From positions 131,232,262 to 131,296,261 of the forward strand of contig NC_080572.1 in NCBI RefSeq assembly GCF_030247185.1: DNA of 64,000 nt, read 5' to 3'. The notes under the pieces were generated by a model. That model made no database searches and was not told the DNA's origin. It saw nothing but the letters and a program-made list of their open reading frames with translations. The position numbers and the translations under genes are program-made. Shown one piece after another: positions 31,086 to 42,813 of the stretch; within the stretch, counting starts at the first letter, position 1, and each line of letters starts with the position of its first letter. Source of the DNA: Malaya genurostris (Eukaryota > Arthropoda > Insecta > Diptera > Culicidae).

Positions 31086-32695
31086 AAAATCAGTTATTTG
31101 TAAAAGTTGCTGCAGCAAATAGGCCTAACGAAAAAATTAAATATTTGCTCGATACTGGAGCATTTTATAACGTAATGAGATGGGATACTGTCGCGAAAAT
31201 AGGATCAGAGAAAATAAACTATAAAGATAATTTATACATCGCAGGTTTTGATGGAACTCAATCACAGACTATTGGGTCAGTAAAAGTCACGTTGGTGATT
31301 GGAAAAACTCATTACAGAGTTAGATTTTATATAGTAAAAGATTTGTGTGTTCCTGGAATCATTGGAGCAGAGTTTTTAAAGATATACACAATTTATGTCA
31401 CTCGGAATTTCGAGTACATATGCCTAAGTGTACCAAACGAGTACAATAATGTAGCAAATATACCAGTATCAGGAAAAGAAGAGGTACATGCAACTCAGCA
31501 TTATGGGATGCGTCCTGCTGATAAGGATGAGCACAACATTGAAATATTAGCCCGCATGAGTAATGACAGAAATAGCGAAGTAAATGATAATAATGGGAAG
31601 CCAAAGATGTCTTCAAACAGTGCAACTAAAGCAAACAATGATTTTGAAATAAAAAAATCTCCAAGTAGAAATAGGACAACCGAAAAACATACTGAAACTA
31701 ATGCAAAGAGTGGCAAAAATGAAGTAATTATCGTAAATGCTAAAGTCTTAGAGGGTAGTTTAGCGAAGCATAATAAATATGAAGTGAATAAAAATGATAA
31801 CATTAATGCAGCGTATCAGAGCAACTATGAGTTATACAAAAAAGACGATCGTTCAGATAGTATGTTCCCTGGTCGTAGAACTAATATTACTCATTTTATA
31901 GACGGAGAGAGTGACGAGGAAGACAAATGTTTCCTTGATTTAGATTCAAATCAAGACGTAATTCTTACGGAAAATAAAAGATACGGTCAAATAACTGGTC
32001 GAGACCGAACGGAAAAAGTATTAGAATCACTAAATATGAATCATCTTAAAAGAGAAAATTTTAGGGATATAGAGAAGATTATAGCATCATATAGCGATGT
32101 GTTCTATCTGAAGGGGGACAAATTAACTATCACCGATGCGGCAGTGCACGAAATTGAGACCACGTCAAACGTGCCTATCAACAAACGGCAATACAGATTT
32201 CCGGAGGCTACAAAGAAGCATATTAATGAAGAAATTGAAGAAATGCGTAGACAAGGTATCATAAGGCCTAGCAAAAGTCCGTGGAATGCACCAGTCCTAT
32301 GTGTTCCCAAGAAGGACGATGAATTTGGTAACAAGAAATACAGAATCGTGGTTGACTTCAGGGCTTTAAATTTAGTTACGAAGCCATTTGTATACCCAAT
32401 TCCACTAATTGACGAGATTCTAGATAATCTTGGAAACAGTAAATATTTTTCTACCTTGGATTTAAAATCAGGGTTTTACCAAGTACCAATTAACTCGAAA
32501 GATGCGGCCAAGACAGCGTTTTCAACTCCAAAAGGCCACTTTGAATTCACAAGAATGCCTATGGGCCTTCGTAACAGCCCGTCGACGTTCCAAAGGTTAA
32601 TGAATACGGTACTTTATGAGATAGAAGGGGTTAAAGCAATCGTCTATCTGGATAATAATAATTGTTTTCGGTGTTACCATCGAAGAACACAATGA
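31086..32695 (+). pseudogene. Gypsy-2 pol: second protease (PR2) and reverse transcriptase
   Basis: The protease shows LLDTGAFYNVMRWDTV, then the conserved VPGIIGAEFL. A spacer of about 230 residues follows, Asn/Lys-rich. RT then spans about 32160-32660: RQYRFPEATKKHINEEIEEM, PVLCVPKKDDE, KYRIVVDFRALN, FSTLDLKSGFYQVP and FTRMPMGLRNSPSTFQ. The catalytic box reads VYLDNNN instead of an Asp-Asp pair: a one-base expansion around AATAATAAT (32651-32664) removes the second Asp and shifts the frame. This copy therefore cannot make active RT. Confidence 0.9.
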
Positions 32696-34679
32696 AAACC
32701 TACGCAAAGTTTTAGAGGCTCTCCGCCGACATAACCTAAAAGTCGAGCCAGGTAAATGCCAAATTTTGAAAAATGAAATAAAGTATTTAGGACATGTAAT
32801 TGACAAAGAAGGAATTCGCCCGATGGAGGACAATATTAAAACAATAAAAGAGATGGCGGCACCAAAAACAGTCAAAGGTGTTCGGTCATTTTTGGGAACG
32901 GTAAATTTCTATGGAAAATTCATACCTCACATCGCAGAGAAACGTAAATCATTGAACGATCTCTTGCGAAAGAATGTTAAGTTTACTTGGACAGAAGAGT
33001 GTCGAAAATCTTTTGAGGAATTGCGGAATTTTTTAACTTCTGACACACTGTTAGTTAGACCGAACTATAAAGATACGTTCGTGATCACGACAGATGCCAG
33101 CGAGTACGCTATTGGAGCAGTACTTTCCAATGAAAAATCGATCGACAGGCCTATTTCATATGCAAGCAGAGGTCTAGTAGGTGCTGAAAGAAAATACCAT
33201 ACGATTGAAAAGGAGTTGTTAGCCATCGTATGGGCAGTGAACCGTTTCAAACATTTTATTTATAATCAGAGATTTATTGTATACACTGATCATAGACCGC
33301 TGATTTCAATATGGCATTTAAAAGAAACTTCGCCTACGCTAACGCGTTTACGTCTGAAACTTCAAGGGTTGGAAATGGACATTCGCTATAAACAAGGCAA
33401 AGACAATGTTGTGGCAGACTTTTTATCCAGATTGCCCGAACAGGCCGAGTCCTTACACCCTATTTCAATAGTCACTAGACAGCAAAAGCGTCAACAGCAG
33501 CAAGCAGAGAAAAACGAACTTGCGAAGCGGAAAAACGCGGAAAATAAAACAACTTCCCCAAAACAAATGAAAGACGAATCAGGCAGGTTTACGTTATTTA
33601 AAAATAAACAAAAGACAGAATGGAATCCGCACATAGACGGATTAGAAAACATCGATTTTGGATGGGACGAAAAGGAAGATTTGGGAGCACTCTCATATTT
33701 CGAAGAATATGAAATATGCATAAATAACAATGACATCAAATTTGATCTGTTGAAATTTTCAAAACAAAAAACTATCGAAAGTGACTTTGATGGTACTTTC
33801 GTAATAATAAACAGTAGATCAGCATATAAAGAACTAGCCGAGCTGATACACTTACCACACGGTTTAAAAGACTACCTAAATGAAAGAGTATTTTCAATTC
33901 CAGATCGTAAAATATGGGGATTGGTTCTAAATGGCTCAAGTAGATCAATAACCGATACAAGAATTCTAATAGATGGGTTAGTAGATGCATTCACTAACTG
34001 CCCTGAAGACCTGAAAAATGCGAAGAACATGCAAATTATCTCTTTTCGAAACATGCAGAAAACCCCTGAGGCAAATGTGTTGAGATTTATTGCCGAGAAA
34101 TTTGATAAAATGTTTACACTATACGCACCTGAAAAGGATAGGATGTGGGTGCCAGAAAAAGACCGCGAAACTACATTGAAAGAATTCCACGGTGCTCCTC
34201 TAGGCGGACATGTTGGAAGTAAACGGATGTTGAAAAGAATGAGTCCACTATTCCATTGGACTAATATGCGGAAGGATATCGAAAATTATGTTAAACAATG
34301 TAGCTCGTGCCAGAAAAACAAAATCGGTCGAGCGAATAAAATTCCAATGAGAATGACCACGACATCGTCCGAACCGTTCGAGAAATTGTATATGGACATA
34401 GTGGTTTTACCCGAGTCAGAATGGGGGAACAGATACGGACTTGTGATGCAAGACGATCTGACTAGATACCTAATTGTAGCACCGATGGAAAATCAAGAGA
34501 GTGCCACGGTTGCGCAAACTTTCGTGAATAATTATATTTGTAAATATGGAACACCCGCCGAATTGGTAACCGATAATGGAACCAATTTCGTTAGTTCTCT
34601 TATGAAAAATGTATGTAAAATTTTAAAAATTAAAAAAATTAAAAAAATTACAAGCAAACTTGGTGGAACGATCGAATAG
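32696..34679 (+). pseudogene. Gypsy-2 pol: RT thumb, RNase H and integrase
   Basis: After the frame change the RT thumb continues (VEPGKCQI, EIKYLGHVIDKEG, FLGTVNFYGKFIPH). RNase H shows all acidic positions (VITTDASEYAIGAVL, IEKELLAIVWAV, VYTDHRPL). Integrase shows the HHCC module (FHGAPLGGHVGSKR ... QCSSCQKN), the first core Asp in LYMDIVV and the second in LVTDNGTNFV. Then KIKKIKKI repeats encoded by AAATTAAAAA expansions occur, and the block that normally precedes the catalytic Glu is lost with a frameshift near 34625-34670. Confidence 0.9.
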
Positions 34680-35181
34680 GGAACTGAAAACCTATTTAAG
34701 ACAATACGTAGGTAACGAACCGAAAACATGGGATCAATTACTCCCATTCTTCAGTTTCGAATATAATACCACTGTAAATTCCTCAACGGGTTATACACCG
34801 TTTGAATTATTATACGGAAAACGGGCGAACATCCCAAACTCCGTCTACAAATACAACAATGATGGAATGTACTATGAAGACTACGTAAATGAGATGCGAT
34901 CATCATTCAAGCGATTGCATCATCAGGCACGAGAAAATTTAATTAAGTCCAAAGAAAAACGTAAGGAGTTGTATGATAAAAACTCGAACGAATGGCAACC
35001 AATGTGGGGAGACTTAGTGTTAGTAAAAGCCAATCCCACAGGCGCAGGACAAAAATTGCAATCACTTTGGAGAGGACCGTATGAAGTAGTTGCTCTTCCT
35101 AGTGAGCAAACAACCACTATAAAGAATGGGAATAGACTAGAAAAGGTTCACAATAACCGATTGAAAAAGTATACGGATTGA
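34660..35181 (+). pseudogene. Gypsy-2 integrase C-terminal part
   Basis: The frame opens with VERSNRELKTYL, holding the catalytic Glu, then TPFELLYGKRANIP and a C-terminal SH3-like region (GDLVLVKANPTGAG ... LWRGPYEVV). It belongs to the preceding frame and is separated only by the deletion and frameshift at 34625-34670. Confidence 0.88.
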
Positions 35182-38124
35182 GAAGCTGAATCTTACCACA
35201 GAATATTGAGATAATTAAGAAATTATCCAAGAAACATTAGAAAAGTAATAAAAAGAGTCAAAATGTATACAAAGTGATACGCGGAAATAAACATAGTGTA
35301 TTAAGAGTTTCATCGGAAAACTAAATGAAATGGAATAATATTAAAATATATAAGGGAAACTGAAATCCTGAGAGTGATCGAGATAAAGAAAAATAGGATA
35401 CAGTTATAACAGAAATTAACAGCAAACATCATACAATGATACGTTGACATTAGAATTCAACAAAAAAAAACTTAAAACCACAGTGTAAGGAAAACAATGG
35501 ATAAGATAAAAACATGAAAAATATACCAAGAAGGGAAAAATATCAGCGAAATATGTAAGATGAAAGTCGAAATGAATCAATTCACGTTAAGAGGGTAATA
35601 TACACATGTTTTACGATGCTATTAAAAAAAAAAGTACGAGAGTCAATAAGAAATAAAATTATACTTCTGCGATGAAACGAACACAATGAAAACAAATGGA
35701 CACCAAACGAAGAAAGAAAAATAAGGTGAGACTGATGATTATAAACTGATGATAATAAAGATACATCAGAGGGACAATAAAGCAATAGGTTACATTGTCA
35801 AAGAAGATATATAATGGGGGGAAAACATATGAAGAAGAAAAAAAGAGAGAGTATACTTAAAGAAACTCAAACATATGGTTGAAGTAATACAAAGTGGAAA
35901 CAAACTATGGGAAAATATGGGATTCTAATGATCCTAGATGAGTCAACCAATCTAGAATATTCAAATATTTTATAAACATGGGAATCATGTCATACACAGC
36001 AATACCGTGCTGGTCATAAGAAAATAAAAAAGTTAAATTCAAGAGGATGATTATAGATGTGAGCAAAATGTGTTTTTGGGAGGAAGCTATAATGCTACAA
36101 ATTAAAAATGAACTGGGGAAAAGTTACAATGCGTTTAGAAAAAAAGAAGAGTACTTTACACAAGGGAGGTAAACATAATGGTATAGAATATGGAAACAAT
36201 ATTGTAAATAAGGAGAATTTCTATCATTCAATAGCATAAAACTAACACTGGAAATATACTAAAATAATACTTCGAATAAAAAAATAAATAAAATAGTGAT
36301 GAAATATGACTGATACGACAAGAAAAGGATAAGACACAAGCGAACAGACTATCAAAACGACGCTGGCCAGCAAATAATTTCTATATAATATATGCATTCA
36401 TGCAATGATACTAGTATGAGTGATCAAGTGTGTGTGGACAAGGGGATCGCGATCCCGGAATGAAAAAAATGAAAGATGCATACAATATGAATGAATTGAG
36501 GATTTCTTAAGTGCAAATTACGCACTCAAATCAAAATGTCAATAAAATACAGATACGACAATATGGACATGTAAAAGTTATGAAAACACAATGAAAGTAG
36601 GATACAACAAATAATTAAAATATTATATAACAAAGAATTCATGAGGGATTACAAAAATACATATATATTTAAACTCTGTCACTAACAAACTAATAATATT
36701 GGAATCCTCAAGAAACAGAGCGATAGGAATTGGCAGCATAAAGGGGAATAGTTCGGAAACTAAACATAACAAGACAAAAAAAAATATTTTTGATTGAAGA
36801 CAACACATTCAGAACGGAATTAGATTCTAAGTTACTTCATAGGCTACTGTTATTATTGAAAAAATATTAAAACCCAGATTTGAGTCTATTTTTAGAAAGG
36901 AAAAAACAGGAACACGTACCGAAAGAACCAGCTCAGGTAGTGGGGGAGAGAAGCTGCGGCATGAGCACTACACAACCGACCAGATGGAAGGACGGCTTCT
37001 GAAGCTACGCAAGCAAGGATGGTAAGACACCATTAAAATGAACACGGTATAGAAGCTAGTTGCGGGAAAAATTTAGAAAAAAAAACAGGTTTAGAAAAGA
37101 TTCATTATAACCTGCAACAAGCATTCGCATGCCGCAACTTTAATAACAATTTTATATCCACAGACAGACGTATTGTCGACAGACGGGTTGTCGACCTGTA
37201 TCTACGGGTTAAAAAACGTGCGAGGTACCTCAACAAAAAAAATATAAGTAAACATAAAAACCTCTCGATTAATGGAAAAGTACACGAGATAACATATAGA
37301 CGAATAAATATATCGCAGAAACACTTAAATGCATAGAAAAAAGACAGATTCAACGAATAGAAAGAACATGTATGATAACGAAAAAAAATTACGATGCACA
37401 AAGATATGATAATGAAAAAAAAGAGAATATGATGCACAATGCGAATAGAAAAAAAAACGTGTATACAAACAATAGAATAGACAATAGATTACGTAATACG
37501 TATATAATAATAATAATAATAACAATCATAGAATAGAAAATTGATTACACTAAAGGTACAGGATCATACAAAATGAATAAAAGTTTTTTTTTGGAGTCTC
37601 GAACTGTGTGTGTGCGCGAAATAGTCGTCGCAGAAGGAAGGATGTCAGTAGCTTAGCCAAGCTACCTAAGAGAACGAGAAGGTGTGATCGGATGCGGTGG
37701 CAAGTTGAAGACAAAGGGAACCGGGGAATCACCAAGATGTCAGAATTAAGAACAGCAGAGCTGAAAATTCGAGGCAATTACGAGTTGAAAAGTCGAGGCA
37801 GAAAAATTACGAAAAAGTTTAATATGGAAGACGTGATAACAAATCAAAATAATGGCAATGCTACAAATTGCTACATCAACAAGTACAAATGATAACAAAA
37901 CCTGAAGGAAGTAAATGCAGTCAACACAGTTAAATATGACTTGCGTGGGTATGCCACAACGTCAAAAAATTTCTAGCCCATAATTTATTCAATGAGCATC
38001 GTCAAAGCTCAGCCGAATACCATAAACAAATATAGGAAAATCAAAGTTTATTAATATGTGGAAAACTAAAAACACTACGAAGAAAACAACCACGAGATCA
38101 AATGAAATACATAAAAGCTGCTAG
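35182..38124 (+). other. Long A-rich non-coding tract downstream of gypsy-2 pol
   Basis: Nearly 3 kb of strongly A-rich, C-poor sequence carries no frame above about 95 codons on the plus strand. This is where an env gene would sit in an errantivirus-like gypsy, but I recognise no signal peptide, glycoprotein or membrane segment. The strand bias matches that of the preceding gag and pol, so it is probably still gypsy-2. The frame at 37608-37892 is basic and unrecognised. Confidence 0.55.
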
Positions 38125-38138
38125 GAGCCTCAACACAT
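38125..38138. repeat. Target site duplication of the Jockey element, left copy
   Basis: GAGCCTCAACACAT recurs at 42800-42813. The 14-bp length fits target-primed reverse transcription. Confidence 0.95.
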
Positions 38139-38385
38139 TTTTTTTTTTTTTTTTTTTTTTTTAATAACTATTTATTGGAATATGAGTTAAAATTAAATTA
38201 TTAAGATTTAAATTGGGTGTTCAGCCACAAGTGGTGACTTTTCAGCCCTGTTATATATGTATGATTTGGTTATTACCATGAAGACATCATTTGCTTCCGC
38301 AATTCTGAGATTTTTGTGTAGGGAAAATTCTAAACCTACTTGTATTGTGTAATGGGGAAAAGGAACTTATATACTAACTTACTAA

Positions 38386-41040
38386 CTAATACAGAGAGCG
38401 AATCGATTCAATTGAAGATTGCATCGATTTTTGTCGGAATTTGCTTATAATATTATGTGACATTACATCTAATGGTTCTATATTTGTGAGTCTGTGTAAC
38501 TCATTTGTACTAAACCAGGGAGGACGCTTCAGAATCATTTTCAGAATTTTATTCTGAATCCTTTGAAGCGTTTTCTTCCTGGTGGAACAACAGCTTGACC
38601 AAATTGGTACCGCATAAAGCATGGCTGGTCTGAAAATTTGTTTATAAATTAACAATTTGTTTTTTAGACAGAGCTTAGAATTTCTGTTTATAAGAGGATA
38701 TAAACATTTAATATATTTATTACACTTTGCCTGGATTCCTTCAATGTGATCCTTGAAAGTGAGTTTTTTGTCATACGTTAAACCTAAGTATTTAGCTTGA
38801 TCAGACCATGTCAATTCCAAGCCATTCAATTTGAGAATGTGATTATTGTTTGGTTTTAGAAAAGAAGCTCTTGGCTTGTGAGGAAAGATAATTAATTGCG
38901 TTTTTGCTGCATTTGGTTTAATTTTCCATTTTGACAGATAATCACTGAAAATATTTAAACTTCTTTGTAGGCGACTGCAGATCACTCTTAGATTTCTACC
39001 TGTGGCTAACAGACTTGTGTCGTCACAGAATAGCGATTTCTGACAACCAACGGGTAGATTTGGAAGATCAGAAGTGAAAATATTATACAAGATTGGAGCT
39101 ACACTCGAACCCTGCGGAACACCGGCTCGTACGGGTAGCAATTCAGATTTACAATTCTGATAGCTAACCTGAAGAGTACGATCAGTTAAATAATTTTGAA
39201 TCATTTTGATCAAATAAATAGGAAACTGGAAATCAGACATTTTTGCTATTAAACCTTTGTGCCAAACACTGTCGAATGCTTTTTCTATGTCTAGAAAAGC
39301 AACTCCAGTGGATAACCCAGAAGATTTATTTGATTTTATCATGTTCGTTACTCTGACAAGTTGATGAGTAGTTGAATGTTCATGACGAAATCCAAACTGC
39401 TCTGGTAAAAAAATTGAATTCTCATTTATATGAGTCATCATTCTTAACAAGATAATTTTTTCAAAAAGTTTACTGATAGAAGAAAGTAAACTAATTGGGC
39501 GATAACTTGATGTTTCTGCTGGGTTTTTATCAGGTTTTAGGATAGGAATTACTTTAGCGTTTTTCCATCTTTTTGGGAAGTAAGCTAATGAAAAACACTT
39601 GTTGAAAATTTTAACCAGGAGTCTCAAGGCAACATCGGGAAGATTTTTAATAAGAATATTAAAAATTCCATCATTACCAGGAGCCTTCATGTTTTTGAGT
39701 TTCCTAATAATTGATTTAATTTCATCAAAATTCGTCTCAATAATGTCATCGTGTGATAACACTTGGGTTGAAATATGATCATACTTCAGTGAGACTTCAT
39801 TTTCAATAGGACTCACAACGTTTAAATTAAAATTGTGGACACTCTCGAACTGCTGAGCAAGTTTTTGAGCTTTTTCACCATTTGTAAGAAGTATTTGATT
39901 TCCTTCCTTGAGAGCAGGAATTGGTTTCTGAGGTTTCTTAAGAACCTTAGAAAGTTTCCAGAAAGGTTTAGAATATGGTTTAATTTGTTCAACTTCTTTA
40001 GCGAAATTTTCATTTCGCAAAAGAGTAAATCTATGTTTAATTTCTTTTTGTAAATCCTTAACTATGTTTTTCATAGCAGGATCACGAGAACGTTGATATT
40101 GTCGTCGACGAACATTCTTCAACCGAATGAGCAGTTGAAGATTGTCATCGATGATAGGAGAATTTAATTTAGTTTGAGCTTTGGGAACTGAAAGATTTCT
40201 AGCTTCGATAATATAATGATTCAAATTATCAATTGCTGTGTCGATGTCCGCAGAATTTTCTAAGATAGTTTCATGATCCACATGATTTTCAATGTGAGAT
40301 CTGTAATCCAACCAATTAGCTCTATGATAGTTGAAAATAGAACTAATTGGATTAATTATAGCTTCGTTGGAAAGTCTGAATGTTACAGGAAGATGATCTG
40401 AGTCAAAATCAGCATGAGTAATCGGTTCACTACAAATGTGACTTTGATCTGTTAGAGCCAGATCAATTGTAGACGGGTTTTTCACGGAAGAGAAACAAGT
40501 AGGATTACTGGGATGAAGAACTGTAAAGTAACCAGCTGAGAGTTGATTATGAAGTATTTTACCATTACTGTTATTTTGCCTACAATTCCACTGGACATGC
40601 TTAGCATTTAAGTCCCCTATTACGAAAAATTTCGATCGATATCTTGTAAGTTTTTGCAAATCGCCTTTAAAGAAATTTAATTGTTCGCCGGTGCATTGGA
40701 ATGGCAAATATGCTCCAGCGATGAAATAAATTCCATGAATGGTTTCAACTTCGATTCCCAAGCTTTCAATAACTTTAGTATTGAAAGAAGGTAAAATTCG
40801 ATGTTTAATTTGCCGTTGGACAAAAATGGCAACTCCACCACCAATTCCAGTAAACCTGTCAAATCGATGAACCACATAATGTGGATTACTTTTCAATTTT
40901 ACATTTGGTTTAAGAAAAGTTTCTGTCACAATGGCAATATGAATTTTGTGAACTTTGAGAAAATTATAAAATTCATCTTCATTCGATTTCAAAGATCGAG
41001 CATTCCAATTTAAAATATTCAAATAATTATTTAACATCAC
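38386..41040 (-). CDS. Jockey-clade ORF2: AP endonuclease and reverse transcriptase
   Basis: The 884-codon open frame starts at 41040 and overlaps ORF1 by 14 bp, as usual in the clade. The endonuclease spans about residues 8-225: LNWNARSL, IVTETFLKPN (Glu), FVIGDLNAKHVQW (Asp, Asn), NPSTIDLALTD and FDSDHLPVTF (Asp-His). RT spans about residues 470-730: KVIPILKPDKNPAETSSYRP, GVAFLDIEKAFDSVWH, RAGVPQGSSVAPILYNIFTS and the catalytic CDD in LFCDDTSLLA. The usual Jockey C-terminal region follows (LIYKQIFRPAMLYAVPIWSS). No damage is visible. Confidence 0.93.
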   Translation of the reverse strand: MMLNNYLNILNWNARSLKSNEDEFYNFLKVHKIHIAIVTETFLKPNVKLKSNPHYVVHRFDRFTGIGGGVAIFVQRQIKHRILPSFNTKVIESLGIEVETIHGIYFIAGAYLPFQCTGEQLNFFKGDLQKLTRYRSKFFVIGDLNAKHVQWNCRQNNSNGKILHNQLSAGYFTVLHPSNPTCFSSVKNPSTIDLALTDQSHICSEPITHADFDSDHLPVTFRLSNEAIINPISSIFNYHRANWLDYRSHIENHVDHETILENSADIDTAIDNLNHYIIEARNLSVPKAQTKLNSPIIDDNLQLLIRLKNVRRRQYQRSRDPAMKNIVKDLQKEIKHRFTLLRNENFAKEVEQIKPYSKPFWKLSKVLKKPQKPIPALKEGNQILLTNGEKAQKLAQQFESVHNFNLNVVSPIENEVSLKYDHISTQVLSHDDIIETNFDEIKSIIRKLKNMKAPGNDGIFNILIKNLPDVALRLLVKIFNKCFSLAYFPKRWKNAKVIPILKPDKNPAETSSYRPISLLSSISKLFEKIILLRMMTHINENSIFLPEQFGFRHEHSTTHQLVRVTNMIKSNKSSGLSTGVAFLDIEKAFDSVWHKGLIAKMSDFQFPIYLIKMIQNYLTDRTLQVSYQNCKSELLPVRAGVPQGSSVAPILYNIFTSDLPNLPVGCQKSLFCDDTSLLATGRNLRVICSRLQRSLNIFSDYLSKWKIKPNAAKTQLIIFPHKPRASFLKPNNNHILKLNGLELTWSDQAKYLGLTYDKKLTFKDHIEGIQAKCNKYIKCLYPLINRNSKLCLKNKLLIYKQIFRPAMLYAVPIWSSCCSTRKKTLQRIQNKILKMILKRPPWFSTNELHRLTNIEPLDVMSHNIISKFRQKSMQSSIESIRSLY

Positions 41041-42517
41041 TGTTAAATTTTAAATTCATTATAATATTATTTGCAAATTTCCATCCGATTTGAAATGCTT
41101 CAAAAAGTGATGAAGTCGAATTCATTTGGATGATCATTTGAAAAAGTTGATCTTGTAGGTAGATCATTTTATTTTCAGTTATATCGCCTAAATCGACTTC
41201 ATTTAAAGAAGCGAATGGCATTGAAGGAATATTTGTAGGTAGACTGCCATTAGAAGAAGATGATTTGGCCGGTCTACCTATTAATAAATTGTTTTCGTTA
41301 GAAGAAGAACTGCAAGGCGGTCCTGTGTTTTGATTATTTACATTAGAAGAAATAGGAGATAGATTTCTACCTAATATACCAGCATAACTGACATTAGAAG
41401 AAGATGATGACGAGGTCGATCTACCTGTCAATAAATTGTTTTCGTTAGAAGACGAATTGGCAGGTGCCTTAGAAGAATTTTCAGGTATATTCTGTAAATT
41501 TAAGGTCGTTGATTTGACTTGTTGTCTAAGCGAACGAGCGTTTAAAATTTTTTCCCTGACAGGACATTTCAAATAATTGGATTTATGATTTCCATTGCAA
41601 TTTGAACATGAAAATTTATCAGTGGTTTCATTCATTGAACAAACGTCTTTCGAATGCGATTTACCACAATTCAAACACCGTATATCCATATGACAATTTT
41701 TGGTTCCATGACCGAAGCCTTGGCAACGACGACATTGCGTTAAGTTAGCAATACGATTATGCCGTTTATAATGTTCCCAATGAATTTTAATGTGGGAAAT
41801 GAAACGTACTTTTTCTAAAGTTTTCAAATTGTTTACATCACTTCGATTGAAGTGTATTAGGTAAAGTTCATGGGAAATTCCAGAGCGTGGTTTAGAAGTA
41901 CCATTCGCTCTTTTTTTCATAAGTATTACTTGGGAAGGGGCAAAACCAAGCAATTCTTTTAGTTCATTTTTAATTTCATCAATACTTTGATCATTTGATA
42001 ATCCTTTCAAGACAGCCTTGAAGGGTCTGTCTGATTTTATATCATATGAATAAAATTTATGAAGTTTTTCGGACAAATATCGAATAAGACGTTCGTAATC
42101 TTCCAATCCATCCACCAAGACTCGACATTCTCCTCTTCGTCCGATTTGAAATGAGACTTTTACTTCCGGGAGAAAAGTAGAAAGCTCAGTACGGAATGCT
42201 TTGAAGTCGGAAATCATCACCGTCACTGGTGGCATAGATTGATGTTTCTTCCCAGAACGACAAGCGTCCATTTTGGGAATTTTTGAAGAATTTTCTTCTA
42301 TGTCGCTACAATCGGATTCAGGAAGAATCTCGTAAATATTGTTAGACGGCATAGGATCAACGGAAGGGAAATCCGTCCGTTGTCTTTTATTTTTACATTC
42401 AGATTCTATAAGATCGTGAATGTTATTAGAAAAATGTTGAATAACGGATTGTGATTTATTCCGTATTGAATTATTTTTAGCCTTAGGCTTGTTGCCTTTC
42501 CGGTTGGACGCAGGCAT
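41027..42517 (-). CDS. Jockey-clade ORF1: Gag-like RNA-binding protein with CCHC knuckles
   Basis: This 496-residue protein has a Ser/Asn-rich N-terminus, an RRM-like central part (FKAVLKGLSNDQSIDEIKNE, about residues 165-250) and three zinc-knuckle-type motifs at about residues 262-320 (CRRCQGFGHGTKNC, CLNCGKSHSKDVC and CSNCNGNHKSNYLKC). Two Ser/Asn-rich repeats follow (SSSNENNLL(T/I)GR). This is the standard Jockey-clade ORF1 architecture; it coats element RNA. The ATG at 42517 follows a 280-bp 5' UTR. Confidence 0.92.
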   Translation of the reverse strand: MPASNRKGNKPKAKNNSIRNKSQSVIQHFSNNIHDLIESECKNKRQRTDFPSVDPMPSNNIYEILPESDCSDIEENSSKIPKMDACRSGKKHQSMPPVTVMISDFKAFRTELSTFLPEVKVSFQIGRRGECRVLVDGLEDYERLIRYLSEKLHKFYSYDIKSDRPFKAVLKGLSNDQSIDEIKNELKELLGFAPSQVILMKKRANGTSKPRSGISHELYLIHFNRSDVNNLKTLEKVRFISHIKIHWEHYKRHNRIANLTQCRRCQGFGHGTKNCHMDIRCLNCGKSHSKDVCSMNETTDKFSCSNCNGNHKSNYLKCPVREKILNARSLRQQVKSTTLNLQNIPENSSKAPANSSSNENNLLTGRSTSSSSSSNVSYAGILGRNLSPISSNVNNQNTGPPCSSSSNENNLLIGRPAKSSSSNGSLPTNIPSMPFASLNEVDLGDITENKMIYLQDQLFQMIIQMNSTSSLFEAFQIGWKFANNIIMNLKFNSDVK

Positions 42518-42799
42518 TTTTGAAATTAATGAAATTTTAAATTAAATTAACTAGGCTAAATTAGTCTTCGATTAGACTCCTAGCTAGCCTTAAAAAAGGC
42601 TGATTAATTTCTTAGTCACTCTAATATCACTTAGTCACTCTAATATCACTCTTTGTATCACTTAGTCACTTAGTTAGTGATTCAGGTAGCCTTGAAAAAG
42701 ACTGAAGCCTTGAATCAATGAAACTCTAGGTAGCCAGAAAAAAATTCCAGGAGCCAAGAGCTATACGCGTGCGGTGCGAACGACTGTTCAACACCGACT
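42518..42799 (-). promoter_or_regulatory. Jockey 5' UTR with internal promoter region
   Basis: Jockey-clade elements carry an internal RNA polymerase II promoter at the extreme 5' end. Here the first 60 bases are followed by tandem CTTAGTCACTCTAATATCA repeats (42613-42670, plus-strand sense). Promoter function is inferred from position only. Confidence 0.55.
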
Positions 42800-42813
42800 G
42801 AGCCTCAACACAT

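Larger units (their letters stand above)
38139..42799 (-). mobile_element. Full-length Jockey-clade (Juan-like) non-LTR retrotransposon
   Basis: The element is 4.66 kb, with a poly(A) tail on the minus strand (poly-T at 38139-38161), two intact overlapping ORFs and perfect 14-bp target duplications. The 5' end lies at 42799; nearby the minus strand reads AACAGTCGTTCGCACCGC, resembling the initiator region of Jockey-clade elements. A second partial copy lies at 62620-64000. It is the best candidate in the window for a recently mobile element. Confidence 0.93.

Noticed and set aside
37608..37892. Possible env remnant of gypsy-2
   Set aside because: The frame is short and basic with no signal peptide, cysteine pattern or membrane segment.
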